Source: a virus
Length of the DNA: 46,847 bases
Reading direction: 5' to 3' (one strand)
IMG/VR virus record: IMGVR_UViG_3300034068_000817
Coordinates: 1 to 46,847 of that record
Below the pieces are notes generated by a model. That model was given only the letters and a program-made list of their open reading frames with translations. It ran no database searches and was not told where the DNA came from. A program made the position numbers and the translations under genes. This document shows positions 1 to 9,059 of the stretch, in pieces. Numbering within the stretch: the first letter of the stretch is position 1; the number at the start of each line of letters is the position of its first letter.

Positions 1-276
1 GTATTATCTAACGAATTAGTTGAAAAAGCGTCGAGATTAATGAACTTAAAGGGTGAAACACAACCAAAACAACAAGTACAAGAACGTGCTCAAACACAAT
101 CACCAAATTTTAATATGAAAGAATTAAAATCTATGCTTCGAGAAGTTGTGGAAGAAGTCCTACAAGAGAATGGAATCTTATCAGAATCGGAACAAAAATC
201 TAACGAAGTCTTTTCATTTAAAGTTGGAAAACATATATTTGAAGGTAAAGTGACCAAGATTAAAAAAATCTCTTAA
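1..276 (+). CDS. 3' part of a small protein gene, function unknown (5' end outside window)
   Basis: The reading frame is open from base 1 and stays in frame through an internal ATG at 40, so the gene probably begins upstream of the window. The visible product is about 91 residues. It has a Gln-rich linker, then a Glu-rich amphipathic helix (KELKSMLREVVEEVLQE), then a small basic, beta-like C-terminus (VFSFKVGKHIFEGKVTKI). The helix is followed by ILSESEQ, which loosely resembles the LSEQ segment in the proteins at 43629 and 44001. A hairpin terminator follows 23 bases after the stop. I recognise no family. A small structural or internal virion protein is possible by analogy, but that is inference. 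Confidence 0.6.
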   Translation, partial: VLSNELVEKASRLMNLKGETQPKQQVQERAQTQSPNFNMKELKSMLREVVEEVLQENGILSESEQKSNEVFSFKVGKHIFEGKVTKIKKIS

Positions 277-298
277 CTTTATTTACTCAAAAAGAATC

Positions 299-327
299 AC
301 CCTCATCTATCAAGATTGGGGTTTTTT
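299..327 (+). terminator. Rho-independent terminator after the first gene
   Basis: ACCCT (299-303) and ATC (305-307) pair with GAT (314-316) and GGGGT (318-322) around the loop TATCAA, with one internal mismatch. A run of six T follows (322-327). It lies between the stop at 276 and the promoter-like element at 363, so it closes the upstream unit. Confidence 0.6.
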
Positions 328-362
328 GTTATAATAAAGTTTCCTTTTGATAAAACCTCTGA

Positions 363-375
363 TATTTATTATAAA
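363..375 (+). promoter_or_regulatory. Phage late-type promoter motif TATTTATTATAAA
   Basis: A copy of the recurrent TATTTATWNNTAAAA element, 25 bases before ATG 388 and just downstream of the terminator at 299-327. It is the only such element I see before the long glycosyltransferase operon, so it may drive both the homing endonuclease and that operon. Confidence 0.5.
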
Positions 376-387
376 CAAATAAAGTAT

Positions 388-1149
388 ATGGATATTAAAA
401 CTGAAAAAAAAATTATTTCTGAATATAAAAAAGGAAAAAGTAGTATAAAAATTGTTAAAATCGTTGGATTATCAAAACCAACAATCCTTAAAGTGTTACA
501 TAAACACAATCTCATAAGAAAAAGAGATAGATGTTCCACATTAGATATTAAAAAAGATGGTGAAAAATATTACGTAACCCGTAAGTGCCCAAATTGTAAT
601 AAAGACATTAAAACAACCTCAAAAGATAAAGTAATTGCGTGTAGGAATCACTTTAGAAAAATAAATGGGACTTCATTATGTAAACCTTGTTCGTTAAAGT
701 TACAGGTTGGGGAAATGAACCCATTTTATGGTAAAACGCATACAAAAGAAACTGTTGAATTAATCTCAAAAAAAATATCTGAGAATCCTCCAAGACAAAG
801 TTCTGTTTCTAATAAAGAAAAAAAACTATTAACTGAGGTTAAAAAATTAAAATATAGTCCAATCGGGTCATATTCCGTTGGTCGATATGTTTGTGATATT
901 TACATAGAATCGTTAAATTTAATAATAGAATTTAATGGAGACTATTGGCATTGTAATCCTAATAAATATGATGAGACATATTTACATCCACATAAAAAAA
1001 AGACGGCTAAAGAAATTTGGGTAGAAGATAGTTTAAGAGTTGATAATATTAAAAAATATGGTTATAATTTAGAAGTTATTTGGGAGTGTGATTTATACAA
1101 ACCTAATAATCTTAAAACTATATTAAAAAAATATGAAAGAAAAAATTAA
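388..1149 (+). CDS. Homing endonuclease: HTH, zinc-binding Cys pairs, NUMOD3 motif, EDxHD/Vsr-like nuclease
   Basis: A 253-residue free-standing homing endonuclease, expected to cut an allele lacking it and so spread its own gene. Residues 1-45 form a helix-turn-helix typical of these enzymes (GLSKPTILKVLHKHN). Cysteine pairs at 68/71 and 98/101 suggest a zinc ribbon. Residues 108-122 (GEMNPFYGKTHTKET) match the NUMOD3 DNA-binding motif. Residues about 165-235 have the Vsr-like/EDxHD pattern: CDIYIESLNLIIEFNGDYWH, then a spaced His, an Asp and GYNLEVIWE. I chose ATG 388; the longer frame would start at a TTG at 316 inside the terminator and spans the promoter motif at 363. Its 3' end overlaps the next gene by 17 bases. 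Confidence 0.85.
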   Translation: MDIKTEKKIISEYKKGKSSIKIVKIVGLSKPTILKVLHKHNLIRKRDRCSTLDIKKDGEKYYVTRKCPNCNKDIKTTSKDKVIACRNHFRKINGTSLCKPCSLKLQVGEMNPFYGKTHTKETVELISKKISENPPRQSSVSNKEKKLLTEVKKLKYSPIGSYSVGRYVCDIYIESLNLIIEFNGDYWHCNPNKYDETYLHPHKKKTAKEIWVEDSLRVDNIKKYGYNLEVIWECDLYKPNNLKTILKKYERKN

Positions 1150-2353
1150 TGTATTAGTTCTGCCCTCAGATACTACGGGAGTTTCGAAATTCCGTTCTGT
1201 TGACCCCCACGTTATGTTACAAAATCTCTATAATGATGACTTCCATGTAGATATTGATTATCAACCACAGATAAATAATATCGAATATTGGAAAAAATAT
1301 CAGATAATTCACGCTCACAGGACAATTGGACAAGATTATAATATTGCACCACAATTAATCCAATGGTTAAGGTCATTAGGTATTATAGTTATTGTTGATT
1401 TAGATGATTATTGGTTACCAACAGTTGAACATCCAATACATAGTATCATTGTTAAACATAAAATTGATGAAAAAATCAAAAATAATCTAAGAGCGGCGAG
1501 TTATGTTACAACAACCACCGAGATATTTGCCGATGAAATCAAAAAGTTAAACAAAAACGTTATTGTATTTCCAAATGCTATTAACCCAAAAGAATTACAG
1601 TTTAATCAACCAACACCACCTTCAGATAAAATTAGAGTTGGATGGTTAGGTGGTTCGTCTCACTTACACGATTTAGCATTACTTGGTGATTTTGTTCAAA
1701 AAAACAGTGATATAAATGATAAATTACAATATGTAATTTGTGGTTTCGATATACGAGGAACTGTAACTGAAATCAATCCTCAAACAGGTGAAGAAAAACA
1801 AAGGGATATTTTACCACACGAAACGGTATGGACTCGTTATGAGGAAATTTTTACTAATAAGTATAACACCATTGATGACGAATATAAAAAGTTTTTATTA
1901 GAATTTAAAGAAACCGAATATAATTCAGGAAATAGTTTACCATATGTTAGAGTTTGGACCAAACCTGTTACGACTTATGCTATGAATTATTCAAAATTTG
2001 ATATATCTTTGGCACCGATTAAAAATCACATCTTTAATAGAATGAAATCTCAATTAAAAGTGATTGAGGCAGGGTTCTATAAGAAAGCGTTAATTGCTTC
2101 CGAAGTTGGTCCATATACCATCGATTTAGTTCACTGTTTGAAAAATGGTGAGTTTAACGAGGAAGGTAATGCGATTTTAATTCCTGAGGGTAGAAATCAT
2201 AGTGATTGGTCTAAAGCTATTAAGAAATTAGTTCAAAATCCTGAAATGATTAAAGTATTAGGTGAGAGATTATATAATACCGTTAAGGACAAGTATGACC
2301 TTAATGTGGTTACAAAGAATAGAGCGGAGTGGTACAAATCCTTAATTAAGTAA
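1133..2353 (+). CDS. Glycosyltransferase, GT-B fold (GT4-like)
   Basis: A 406-residue cytoplasmic enzyme likely to transfer a sugar from a nucleotide-sugar donor. The first half holds IIHAHRT, VIVDLDDYWLP and a linker TVFPN-type motif (VIVFPNAINPKEL), followed by the second Rossmann domain opening (IRVGWLGGSSHLHD). The C-terminal half contains FDISLAPI and a donor-site-like segment SQLKVIEAGFYKKALIASE, corresponding to the acidic donor-binding region of GT4 enzymes. It is the first gene of the sugar operon; its ATG lies inside the 3' end of the homing endonuclease gene. Donor and acceptor cannot be read from the sequence. Confidence 0.8.
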   Translation: MKEKINVLVLPSDTTGVSKFRSVDPHVMLQNLYNDDFHVDIDYQPQINNIEYWKKYQIIHAHRTIGQDYNIAPQLIQWLRSLGIIVIVDLDDYWLPTVEHPIHSIIVKHKIDEKIKNNLRAASYVTTTTEIFADEIKKLNKNVIVFPNAINPKELQFNQPTPPSDKIRVGWLGGSSHLHDLALLGDFVQKNSDINDKLQYVICGFDIRGTVTEINPQTGEEKQRDILPHETVWTRYEEIFTNKYNTIDDEYKKFLLEFKETEYNSGNSLPYVRVWTKPVTTYAMNYSKFDISLAPIKNHIFNRMKSQLKVIEAGFYKKALIASEVGPYTIDLVHCLKNGEFNEEGNAILIPEGRNHSDWSKAIKKLVQNPEMIKVLGERLYNTVKDKYDLNVVTKNRAEWYKSLIK

Positions 2354-2357
2354 TAAA

Positions 2358-3059
2358 ATGATAAAAATACCTTTAACCAAAATATTGTTTCTTGATATAG
2401 AAACTGTTGGTGGGTGTAAGAACTACACCGAGTGTCAAGTTAGTAATCCAAATGTTGCAAAACAATTTGAGAAATATTTTGATTGGTTTCAAAAGAGATT
2501 TCCGGAAGATGCCGGTTTTTCTGCCGATAAGGTTTTTGAAAAAAGAGCGGCTTTAGTTCCTGAGTTTGCAAAAATTGTTTGTGTTAGTGTTGCCTTTGTT
2601 ATGGACAATGGTGACATTAAAAAACAATCGTTTTCAGGTGATGATGAAAGAGCATTACTAAAAGACTGTCAATCTTTACTTAATCGTTGTGGTAAATTAG
2701 ATTTTTATCTCTGCGGACATAACTTAAAGAATTTTGATATTCCGATGTTAGCAAAAAGAATGATTATCAATGGATTGATGCCACCGACACTTTTACCGTC
2801 ATATGATACTAAACCGTGGGAGATTAAAGCGATTGATACCAAAGAAATTTGGCAATACGGAGCTTACACCGCAATTGGTTCATTAGACCTTATGTGTTCT
2901 TGTATGGAAGTTCCATCACCAAAAGAAGGTGATGTTACCGGAGATAAAGTTCACGACGCATATTGGAACAAAGATATGTTACCTGAAATCACCGCTTATT
3001 GCGAACGTGACGTGTTAGTCTTAATTGACGTAATAAAAAAATTAAAAGAATTAGAATAA
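2358..3059 (+). CDS. 3'-5' exonuclease, DnaQ-like fold (PolB exonuclease-related)
   Basis: A 233-residue predicted DNA exonuclease with all three exonuclease motifs: Exo I FLDIET (catalytic D13 and E15), Exo II GHNLKNFDIP (120-129, D127) and Exo III AYCERD (Y214, D218). These acidic residues would bind the two metal ions. The arrangement matches stand-alone exonucleases related to the proofreading domain of family B DNA polymerases, with no polymerase domain. It sits among sugar genes, starts five bases after the previous stop, and its TAA overlaps the dUTPase start (TAATG). Likely roles are phage DNA processing or host DNA degradation; which of these is not visible. Confidence 0.85.
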   Translation: MIKIPLTKILFLDIETVGGCKNYTECQVSNPNVAKQFEKYFDWFQKRFPEDAGFSADKVFEKRAALVPEFAKIVCVSVAFVMDNGDIKKQSFSGDDERALLKDCQSLLNRCGKLDFYLCGHNLKNFDIPMLAKRMIINGLMPPTLLPSYDTKPWEIKAIDTKEIWQYGAYTAIGSLDLMCSCMEVPSPKEGDVTGDKVHDAYWNKDMLPEITAYCERDVLVLIDVIKKLKELE

Positions 3060-3664
3060 TGTTAGATAATATTGAAGATTTATCAAAATTAAGAGAGAAA
3101 TTACTTAATTTACAGGAAACATTCTCATCTGAAACAGGAGAGGTTGATTACGATGACATTTTAAAAGAAATGGATATTGATTTAGACCAAATTGAAAAAG
3201 ACATCTCAGAAGGTAGTATTAAATTAGATTTACCTTATGAGATTCTTCATCCGGATGCCGTTCACCCAAAATATAACTATGATAGTGACTCAGGGTTTGA
3301 TTTACACTCCGTTGAGGATGTTGTGATTCCAGCCTTTGGTAGAGCACTTGTTCCAAGTGGGTTGGCATTTGATATTAGAGATGGTTTTGAGATACAAGTG
3401 AGAACAAAAAGTGGATTGGCCATCAACCAAGGACTTATGGTCTTAAACTCTCCCGGAACAGTTGATAATGGATACACCGGTGAAGTTAAAGGAATTATAT
3501 TTAACACAAACCCAACCGAGGTTACAATACCAAAAGGTATGAAATTCGGACAAGCAGTTCTTTGTCCTGTGGTTAATGGTTTATGGGTTGGATTAAATCA
3601 AGTTGAGAAAATAAACAAAAAAGAACGAGGACAAAATGGTTTCGGTAGCACAGGATTAGTATGA
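3059..3664 (+). CDS. dut: dUTPase (dUTP diphosphatase)
   Basis: Hydrolyses dUTP to dUMP and diphosphate, keeping uracil out of phage DNA and feeding thymidylate synthesis. The trimeric dUTPase motifs are present in order: DSGFDLHS (77-84), VRTKSGLA (114-121), GTVDNGYTGEVK (133-144, with the catalytic-site Asp and Tyr), GQAVLCPV (164-171) and C-terminal RGQNGFGSTG (190-199). The protein is 201 residues, about 60 longer than a minimal dUTPase. The extra part is an acidic helical N-terminus (1-60) of unknown role. Start and stop overlap both neighbours (TAATG, ATGA), indicating translational coupling. Confidence 0.93.
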   Translation: MLDNIEDLSKLREKLLNLQETFSSETGEVDYDDILKEMDIDLDQIEKDISEGSIKLDLPYEILHPDAVHPKYNYDSDSGFDLHSVEDVVIPAFGRALVPSGLAFDIRDGFEIQVRTKSGLAINQGLMVLNSPGTVDNGYTGEVKGIIFNTNPTEVTIPKGMKFGQAVLCPVVNGLWVGLNQVEKINKKERGQNGFGSTGLV

Positions 3665-5172
3665 TAACAGTAATTTATTCAACACATAAAGACGAAACAT
3701 ATAATAACAAATTTAAACAACATTTGTTACAAACTGTCGGGTTAAAAGATGTTCAAATTTTAGAGTATGTTAACCACAATCAATTTAGTTTATCTGAACT
3801 ATATAATAAGGGTATTTCAGAGTCAGAAAATGATATTGTGGTATGTTGTCACAATGATATTAAATTAGAGTCAGGTTGGGGTAAAAAACTATTAAAAGAT
3901 TTTAATGATAATCCGAACTACGGTATTATTGGAAAAGCCGGTTCTTGTTATTTTCCTGAATCTGGAGTTTATTGGGAGAGAATGCAACAAACAATGGTTG
4001 GACAGGTTTATCATCACCCAACCGGACAAAACAAATGGTTAAATAAGTACTCCCCAAAACTACCATTTTTAATACCTGTCGTAACAATTGATGGTTTATT
4101 TATCTCATTTAATAAAACAAAAATAAAACATCAATTTGATGAAACGATTGGTAAATTTCATTTTTATGACCATTTATTCTGTATACCTAATTTTATTGAT
4201 AGTGTTAAAATTGGTGTCACATCGTCATTTGAAATTACACATCAATCTATTGGACAACCAAATGAGGAATTTTGGGAAAGTAGACTTAAATTTATTGAGA
4301 AATGGGATTGGAATTTACCGTTAGATTTAAAACCAACTGAAATATATGTTCCAAAAATTAAAGAAAAACCTTTAAAAAATATTGGTAAAGTTGCAATAAT
4401 AATCCCTACCAAGGGTAATGTTGAGATGTTATTCAATTGTGTAAAATCTTTTTATGATAATTGTAATTCAGAATTATTTGATGTTTTTATTGCGGATACT
4501 GGTTCAACATACGATGAAAAAGACTGGATTAAAACTAATATATTACCATTTGGTAATATTAAGTTGATTGAGTATGATTATTATAATTTTGCCAAAATAA
4601 ATAATGATATTGTTAAAAATCACGTAGATAATTTATATGAATTTTTATTGTTTAGTAATAATGATATTAAATTATTAAATAATGTGATTTATGGTATGTT
4701 AAAAATTTTTAAAGACAATAAAGATACCGGAACAGTTGGTTGTAGATTACATTTTGAGGACAACACAGTACAACATAATGGAGTCTTTGGTATAATTGGA
4801 ACAGATAGGATTTTTAATGTGTCACATATTGGATTACACTCTTATTATAATTACACACTAACTAATAACACTGTTTTTGGTAATACAGGTGGTCTTTTAA
4901 TGATTAGGAAAACCATTTTTGAAAATTGTGAATACTTCAACGAAAATTATATCAGTTGTTTTGAGGATGTTGAATTAAATTTAAAATGCACATTATTAGG
5001 TTTGACAAATTATAACGACGGCTCGTTAGTATCATACCATTATGAATCCATCACTCGAAATGATGATGAAAAAAAAATAGAAAAATTACAAATGGATTAT
5101 AATAAAAATTTACTTCCTTTTGTGATTAAAAATATTGATAAACTTAAAAAAAACATTATTTTTACAAAATGA
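3661..5172 (+). CDS. Two-domain family 2-like glycosyltransferase
   Basis: A 503-residue protein with two GT-A-like halves. The N-terminal half (1-220) has an atypical GT2 opening (MITVIYSTHKDE) and IVVCCHNDIKLESGWG, where the DxK replaces the usual DxD. The C-terminal half (about 240-500) opens with VAIIIPTKGN, carries ADTGST and FSNNDIKLL, and continues with GGLLMIRKTIFE and CFEDVELNLKC, the latter like the ED acceptor-site motif of GT2 enzymes. Such tandem proteins build repeated disaccharides or carry one inactive half. It overlaps the neighbours by 4 bases on each side. Substrate unknown. Confidence 0.75.
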   Translation: MITVIYSTHKDETYNNKFKQHLLQTVGLKDVQILEYVNHNQFSLSELYNKGISESENDIVVCCHNDIKLESGWGKKLLKDFNDNPNYGIIGKAGSCYFPESGVYWERMQQTMVGQVYHHPTGQNKWLNKYSPKLPFLIPVVTIDGLFISFNKTKIKHQFDETIGKFHFYDHLFCIPNFIDSVKIGVTSSFEITHQSIGQPNEEFWESRLKFIEKWDWNLPLDLKPTEIYVPKIKEKPLKNIGKVAIIIPTKGNVEMLFNCVKSFYDNCNSELFDVFIADTGSTYDEKDWIKTNILPFGNIKLIEYDYYNFAKINNDIVKNHVDNLYEFLLFSNNDIKLLNNVIYGMLKIFKDNKDTGTVGCRLHFEDNTVQHNGVFGIIGTDRIFNVSHIGLHSYYNYTLTNNTVFGNTGGLLMIRKTIFENCEYFNENYISCFEDVELNLKCTLLGLTNYNDGSLVSYHYESITRNDDEKKIEKLQMDYNKNLLPFVIKNIDKLKKNIIFTK

Positions 5173-5942
5173 AATTAGGAATTAGTTATAATTTATTCGA
5201 TGGTGAGGAATTACTTGAAAAATCTATAAACCAAATACGAAACTTGGTTGATTACATTAGTGTTGTCTATCAAATTACGTCTAACTATGGTAATCCTTGT
5301 GATTCCGAGTTAATACCATTACTACTAAAATTAAAATCAGAAGGTTTAATTGATGAATTGGTTGAATATACCCCAATTCTAAATCAAGGTCCCCACTTTA
5401 ATGAAGTGGAAAAAAGAAATTTAGGGTTGATGTTATCTAAAAATTTTGGATGCTCACACCATATGTCTATGGACTCTGATGAAATTTATTTAGAATCACA
5501 ATTTTCAAACTTAAAACAAATAATTGACCGAGACGGTTATGATTCGTCATATTGTCAAATGTTGACTTATTATAAGACTTGGGAATTTATATTAGACCCA
5601 CCTGAAGATTATTATGTTGCTTTAATTTACAAAATAAAAGAAACTTCAAAATATGTTTTTGGTGCTAATACTCCGGTTTTAGTTGACCCTACAAGGAGAA
5701 TGTCGAATATTGCAAAACCATTAATATTAAATAGAGATGCCGTCCAAATGCACCACGGCTCTTATATTAGGAATGATATAAGAAAAAAATTAACAAATAG
5801 TTCCGCATTAGTTAATTTTAAAAACGATGTTGAAAAACTTGTAAATCACTATGATAATTGGGTTTACCCTAATGACGTTCTATTAGCGGGGTTACCAAGT
5901 AAATTACATAAAGTAAAAAAAACAAATGACCTATCAAAATGA
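5169..5942 (+). CDS. Probable glycosyltransferase (GT-A like)
   Basis: 257 residues. The N-terminus (KLGISYNLFDGEELLEKSI) and SMDSDEIYLES (about residues 99-109) look like a GT-A nucleotide-binding edge and a DxD-like metal motif (DSDE). C-terminal YIRNDIRKKLTNSS and the His-rich stretch VQMHHGSYIR resemble the acceptor side of small glycosyltransferases that keep the 'hide the sugar, count the helix' pattern. It is translationally coupled to both neighbours (ATGA overlaps). The family assignment rests on these weak motifs and on the surrounding glycosyltransferases. Confidence 0.6.
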   Translation: MKLGISYNLFDGEELLEKSINQIRNLVDYISVVYQITSNYGNPCDSELIPLLLKLKSEGLIDELVEYTPILNQGPHFNEVEKRNLGLMLSKNFGCSHHMSMDSDEIYLESQFSNLKQIIDRDGYDSSYCQMLTYYKTWEFILDPPEDYYVALIYKIKETSKYVFGANTPVLVDPTRRMSNIAKPLILNRDAVQMHHGSYIRNDIRKKLTNSSALVNFKNDVEKLVNHYDNWVYPNDVLLAGLPSKLHKVKKTNDLSK

Positions 5943-6694
5943 GAATATCCATTGTAACATCATATTTTAATCGAAAAAAATTATTGGTAAACACTTTAAA
6001 GAGTATATCAAAAACAAAACATACAGACTTTGAATTTATAATTGTTGATGACGCATCTTCAGATGAAAACAGACTTGAGGATTTAACACAAGAATTTCCC
6101 TTCATTAAGTTAATACGAATAGAACCTGAAAATAAATGGTACTGTAATCCTTGTGTCCCTTTTAACGTTGGATTCAAACACGTTACCGGTGATGTTGTTA
6201 TTATACAAAATCCTGAATGTTTACATACAACAGATATAATCACTTATGTAAACGATAACTTAAAAGAAAATGATTATTTTTCATTTGCTTGTTATTCAAT
6301 AAGTGAAGATAAAACTAACAATATTTGTGAAAATATGGATAACATTACTAGTTATGAAAATTTAATAACTAATAATCAAGGTGCTAATTTTGATGGGGAT
6401 GATTCGTGGTATAACCATTCCTCATATAGACCGGTAGGATATCATTTTGCGTCGGCAATTTATAATGAAAAATTAAAAACTCTTGGTGGTTTTGATGAAG
6501 AATATGCTTTAGGATTAGCTTATGACGATAATGAATTTCTATATCGTGTTAATAAAATATGTGATTTTAAAATCGTAGATAACCCTTTAGTTTTACATCA
6601 ATACCACTATAATAATAGTGGTAATAAAATTTTAAATGCTAAGGAATTAATTGAGAAAAATAAAAATTTATATTACAATTATACAATAAGATAA
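5939..6694 (+). CDS. Glycosyltransferase family 2
   Basis: 251 residues with a classical GT2 start: ISIVTSYFNRKKLLVNTLKSI, then FEFIIVDDASSDEN (about 32-45), the nucleotide-binding Asp region. FNVGFKHVTGDVVIIQNPEC occupies the DxD position but with QNPE, so the usual metal Asp pair is not obvious. LGGFDEEYALGLAYDDNEFL matches the acceptor/catalytic DE-D region of GT2 enzymes. Coupled to the upstream gene by an ATGA overlap. Transfers an unknown sugar to an unknown acceptor. Confidence 0.8.
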   Translation: MRISIVTSYFNRKKLLVNTLKSISKTKHTDFEFIIVDDASSDENRLEDLTQEFPFIKLIRIEPENKWYCNPCVPFNVGFKHVTGDVVIIQNPECLHTTDIITYVNDNLKENDYFSFACYSISEDKTNNICENMDNITSYENLITNNQGANFDGDDSWYNHSSYRPVGYHFASAIYNEKLKTLGGFDEEYALGLAYDDNEFLYRVNKICDFKIVDNPLVLHQYHYNNSGNKILNAKELIEKNKNLYYNYTIR

Positions 6695-6699
6695 AAAAT

Positions 6700-7491
6700 A
6701 TGAAGGGCGTTGTAATATATTCTTCGTTTTTTCCAAATGAAGACCAACTATTTAGAGGTGTTGATTTTTTAAATGAGATGGAAAAAAGTTTTTTAAACTA
6801 TAGAATTTACATAGGAATACAAGTTAACACTACCCCTGAATGGGAAAAAATAATTTTAAATTATAAAAATAATGGTTTGGATATAACTTATGGTAATGTT
6901 AACCCTGATTTATATGTTAATTCTGATGTTAGCGGTTATCAGAAAGCAATTGAATTGATTATAAAAGATGAAAGGTCGTTGGAAGGTCACTTTGTTTGGT
7001 TCGGTCACAGCAAAGGAGTTACCACAAATAATTTATCATATCATAAATTTTCTATGAGTTCCTTTTGGGGTCAAAAGGACTATATTGAAGATAGGTTGGA
7101 ATCTAACAATTTATACGGTTGTTATGGAACTCATATAAGTTTTTTACCTGGTTATGATAAGGAAAAAATATTAAAAATTTGGCAAAAATATTCTAATATA
7201 TCAAAACAAAAAGAAGTCATACCTTATATGTTTGTAAACACATTTTATGTTGTAAAACAATCAATATTTAATGAACTTTTAAAAAATTTAAAAAATAATT
7301 TTTTAAATGAAAAATTAATTGGTCACTATGATATTGTTGGTGATAGGTATTTCTTTGAGAGAGATTTCATACATTTTGTTGACATTTTGGGATATATACC
7401 AATCTTTGAAGAAGTATCCCCAAATTGTAATTGGGGTAACACAGATAAAAAAATAATAGAGCAAGAATTAGAATTATGGATGAAAAATTAG
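6700..7491 (+). CDS. Putative glycosyltransferase-like protein of the sugar operon
   Basis: 263 residues, no confident family. The sequence begins VVIYSSFFPNEDQLFRG, has a central WFGHSKGVTTN motif and later YMFVNTFYVVKQSIFNEL and HYDIVGDRYFFERDF. The last two resemble the GT-A pattern in which a hydrophobic acceptor segment is followed by an acidic catalytic region. Its place between a GT2 enzyme and a methyltransferase, with a 16-base overlap into the latter, supports a role in the same glycan pathway. Function otherwise unknown. Confidence 0.5.
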   Translation: MKGVVIYSSFFPNEDQLFRGVDFLNEMEKSFLNYRIYIGIQVNTTPEWEKIILNYKNNGLDITYGNVNPDLYVNSDVSGYQKAIELIIKDERSLEGHFVWFGHSKGVTTNNLSYHKFSMSSFWGQKDYIEDRLESNNLYGCYGTHISFLPGYDKEKILKIWQKYSNISKQKEVIPYMFVNTFYVVKQSIFNELLKNLKNNFLNEKLIGHYDIVGDRYFFERDFIHFVDILGYIPIFEEVSPNCNWGNTDKKIIEQELELWMKN

Positions 7492-8096
7492 AAGAGTACT
7501 GGAATAAATCTTTAAAATTTAAAATACAACAGAAAAAAAACGAATGGTTAGATTTTTCTAAACATCTTTTAGAGATTACACCAATTAAACAAGCTTTAGA
7601 GATAGGTTGTTATGATGGAGGAACAACTATTTTCTTAAGTCATCTTTGTGAAAATTTAATAACAATAGACCAACCAAACCCCCCAAGATTCGACGAATAT
7701 AAATATAATATTGGGGATTCAGAAATTTATGGGTCAAAATTATTAAATACTTTTACAAACTTCAATTATATTTCAGGTAATAGTCATTCAGAAGAAACTT
7801 TAAATCGTGTGATTAAGACATTAGACGGAAAAAAATTAGACCTATTATTTATTGACGGTGACCATAGTTACGAAGGTGTTAAACAAGATTATAAAATGTA
7901 TTCTCAATTAGTTAGAGAAGGTGGAATAATAGCATTTCACGACGTACACGAAAGTTCTTTCCACGAATCGCATAATTGTTATGTACACAATTTTTGGAAA
8001 GAGATAAAAGATGAATTTGAAGACTCTAAAACATTATATTGTAATCAGGGTCAAAATAGTGTTTGGGGAGGTATTGGTATCTTAATAAAAAAATAA
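7476..8096 (+). CDS. Class I SAM-dependent methyltransferase (Methyltransf_24-like)
   Basis: 206 residues. ALEIGCYDGGTT (about 38-49) is the SAM-binding motif I, with the acidic residue of motif II in ITIDQPNP. LDLLFIDGDHSYEGVKQDY (about 120-138) followed by GGIIAFHDVHES is the signature of the methyltransferase/cephalosporin-hydroxylase-like group often found in glycan biosynthesis clusters. It probably O- or N-methylates a sugar. It overlaps the previous gene by 16 bases and is followed by a 19-base A-rich spacer. Confidence 0.8.
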   Translation: MDEKLEEYWNKSLKFKIQQKKNEWLDFSKHLLEITPIKQALEIGCYDGGTTIFLSHLCENLITIDQPNPPRFDEYKYNIGDSEIYGSKLLNTFTNFNYISGNSHSEETLNRVIKTLDGKKLDLLFIDGDHSYEGVKQDYKMYSQLVREGGIIAFHDVHESSFHESHNCYVHNFWKEIKDEFEDSKTLYCNQGQNSVWGGIGILIKK

Positions 8097-8115
8097 ACAA
8101 AAAAAAATAAAAAAA

Positions 8116-9057
8116 ATGAAAATTTTAATTACGGGGGTATTAGGGTCTATCGGCTCAATACTTAAACAAAAACTTTTAAATAAAAATCATATTGTTTTCG
8201 GGATTGATTTACCCCACGCGCCAGGTGAATGTGGATTTATTCAAACAATGAGTTCTGAACATCAAGATTATTGTAGATGTGATATTGGAGAATTTAGACA
8301 ACTCGAAAGGGTTATTGAAAATTTTGGTCCTTTTGATATGGTTTACAATACAGCAGCTGAATTTGGTAGATGGAATGGTGAGGATTTTTATGAACAACTT
8401 TGGAAAACTAACGCTATTGGTTTAAAAAATATTTTAAGATTACAAGAAAAACACGGGTTTAAATTAGTTCATTTTTCAAGCTCAGAGGTTTATGGTGATT
8501 ACGACGGGGTAATGTCAGAAGAAATAATGGATGAAGTTGAGATTAAACAAATGAATGATTACGCGATTAGTAAATGGGCAAATGAGATGCAAATAAGAAA
8601 TTCTAGAATCCTTAAAAAAACACAAACCGTAATTGTTCGAATTTTTAACACCTACGGTCCCGGAGAATTTTATCACCCATATAGGTCGGTAAATTGTAAA
8701 TTTACATATCACGCAATAAAAGGATTACCGGTAACTGTTTACACAAATCATTTTAGGTCGAGTACATATATTGATGATGCGGTAACAACAATTTCAAACA
8801 TATCTGATAATTTTATTGACGGTAGAATATATAATATAGGTAGTAACGAATATCACAATATTGAAAGATTAGTTGATGTTATTTGGGATTATACCGGCGC
8901 TGATAGAAATTTAATAACATATAAAGAATCCGAACCACTAACAACAAAAACAAAAACACCTGATTTAACACTTTCAATTAAAGAATTAAATCATAAACAA
9001 ACGGTTAGTTTAGAAGAAGGTGTGAAAAAAACTATCGATTGGATGAAAACCCTATAA
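8116..9057 (+). CDS. NAD-dependent sugar epimerase/dehydratase (extended SDR)
   Basis: 313 residues. GVLGSIGS (7-14) is the Rossmann GxxGxxG motif, followed by an acidic residue (FGIDLPH) that selects NAD. YNTAAEFG is the conserved NxAA region, SSSEVYG supplies the catalytic Ser/Thr strand and YAISKW is the YxxxK catalytic pair. NTYGPGE and the substrate region FRSSTYIDDAV are typical of nucleotide-sugar 4-epimerases and dehydratases. It would make a nucleotide sugar for the glycosyltransferases around it. The exact reaction (4-epimerase or 4,6-dehydratase) cannot be decided by eye. Confidence 0.85.
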   Translation: MKILITGVLGSIGSILKQKLLNKNHIVFGIDLPHAPGECGFIQTMSSEHQDYCRCDIGEFRQLERVIENFGPFDMVYNTAAEFGRWNGEDFYEQLWKTNAIGLKNILRLQEKHGFKLVHFSSSEVYGDYDGVMSEEIMDEVEIKQMNDYAISKWANEMQIRNSRILKKTQTVIVRIFNTYGPGEFYHPYRSVNCKFTYHAIKGLPVTVYTNHFRSSTYIDDAVTTISNISDNFIDGRIYNIGSNEYHNIERLVDVIWDYTGADRNLITYKESEPLTTKTKTPDLTLSIKELNHKQTVSLEEGVKKTIDWMKTL

Positions 9058-9059
9058 TT

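Noticed and set aside
316-387. Extended N-terminus of the first homing endonuclease starting from TTG 316
   Set aside because: The segment covers the terminator and the promoter motif, uses a rare start and adds residues unlike the family.
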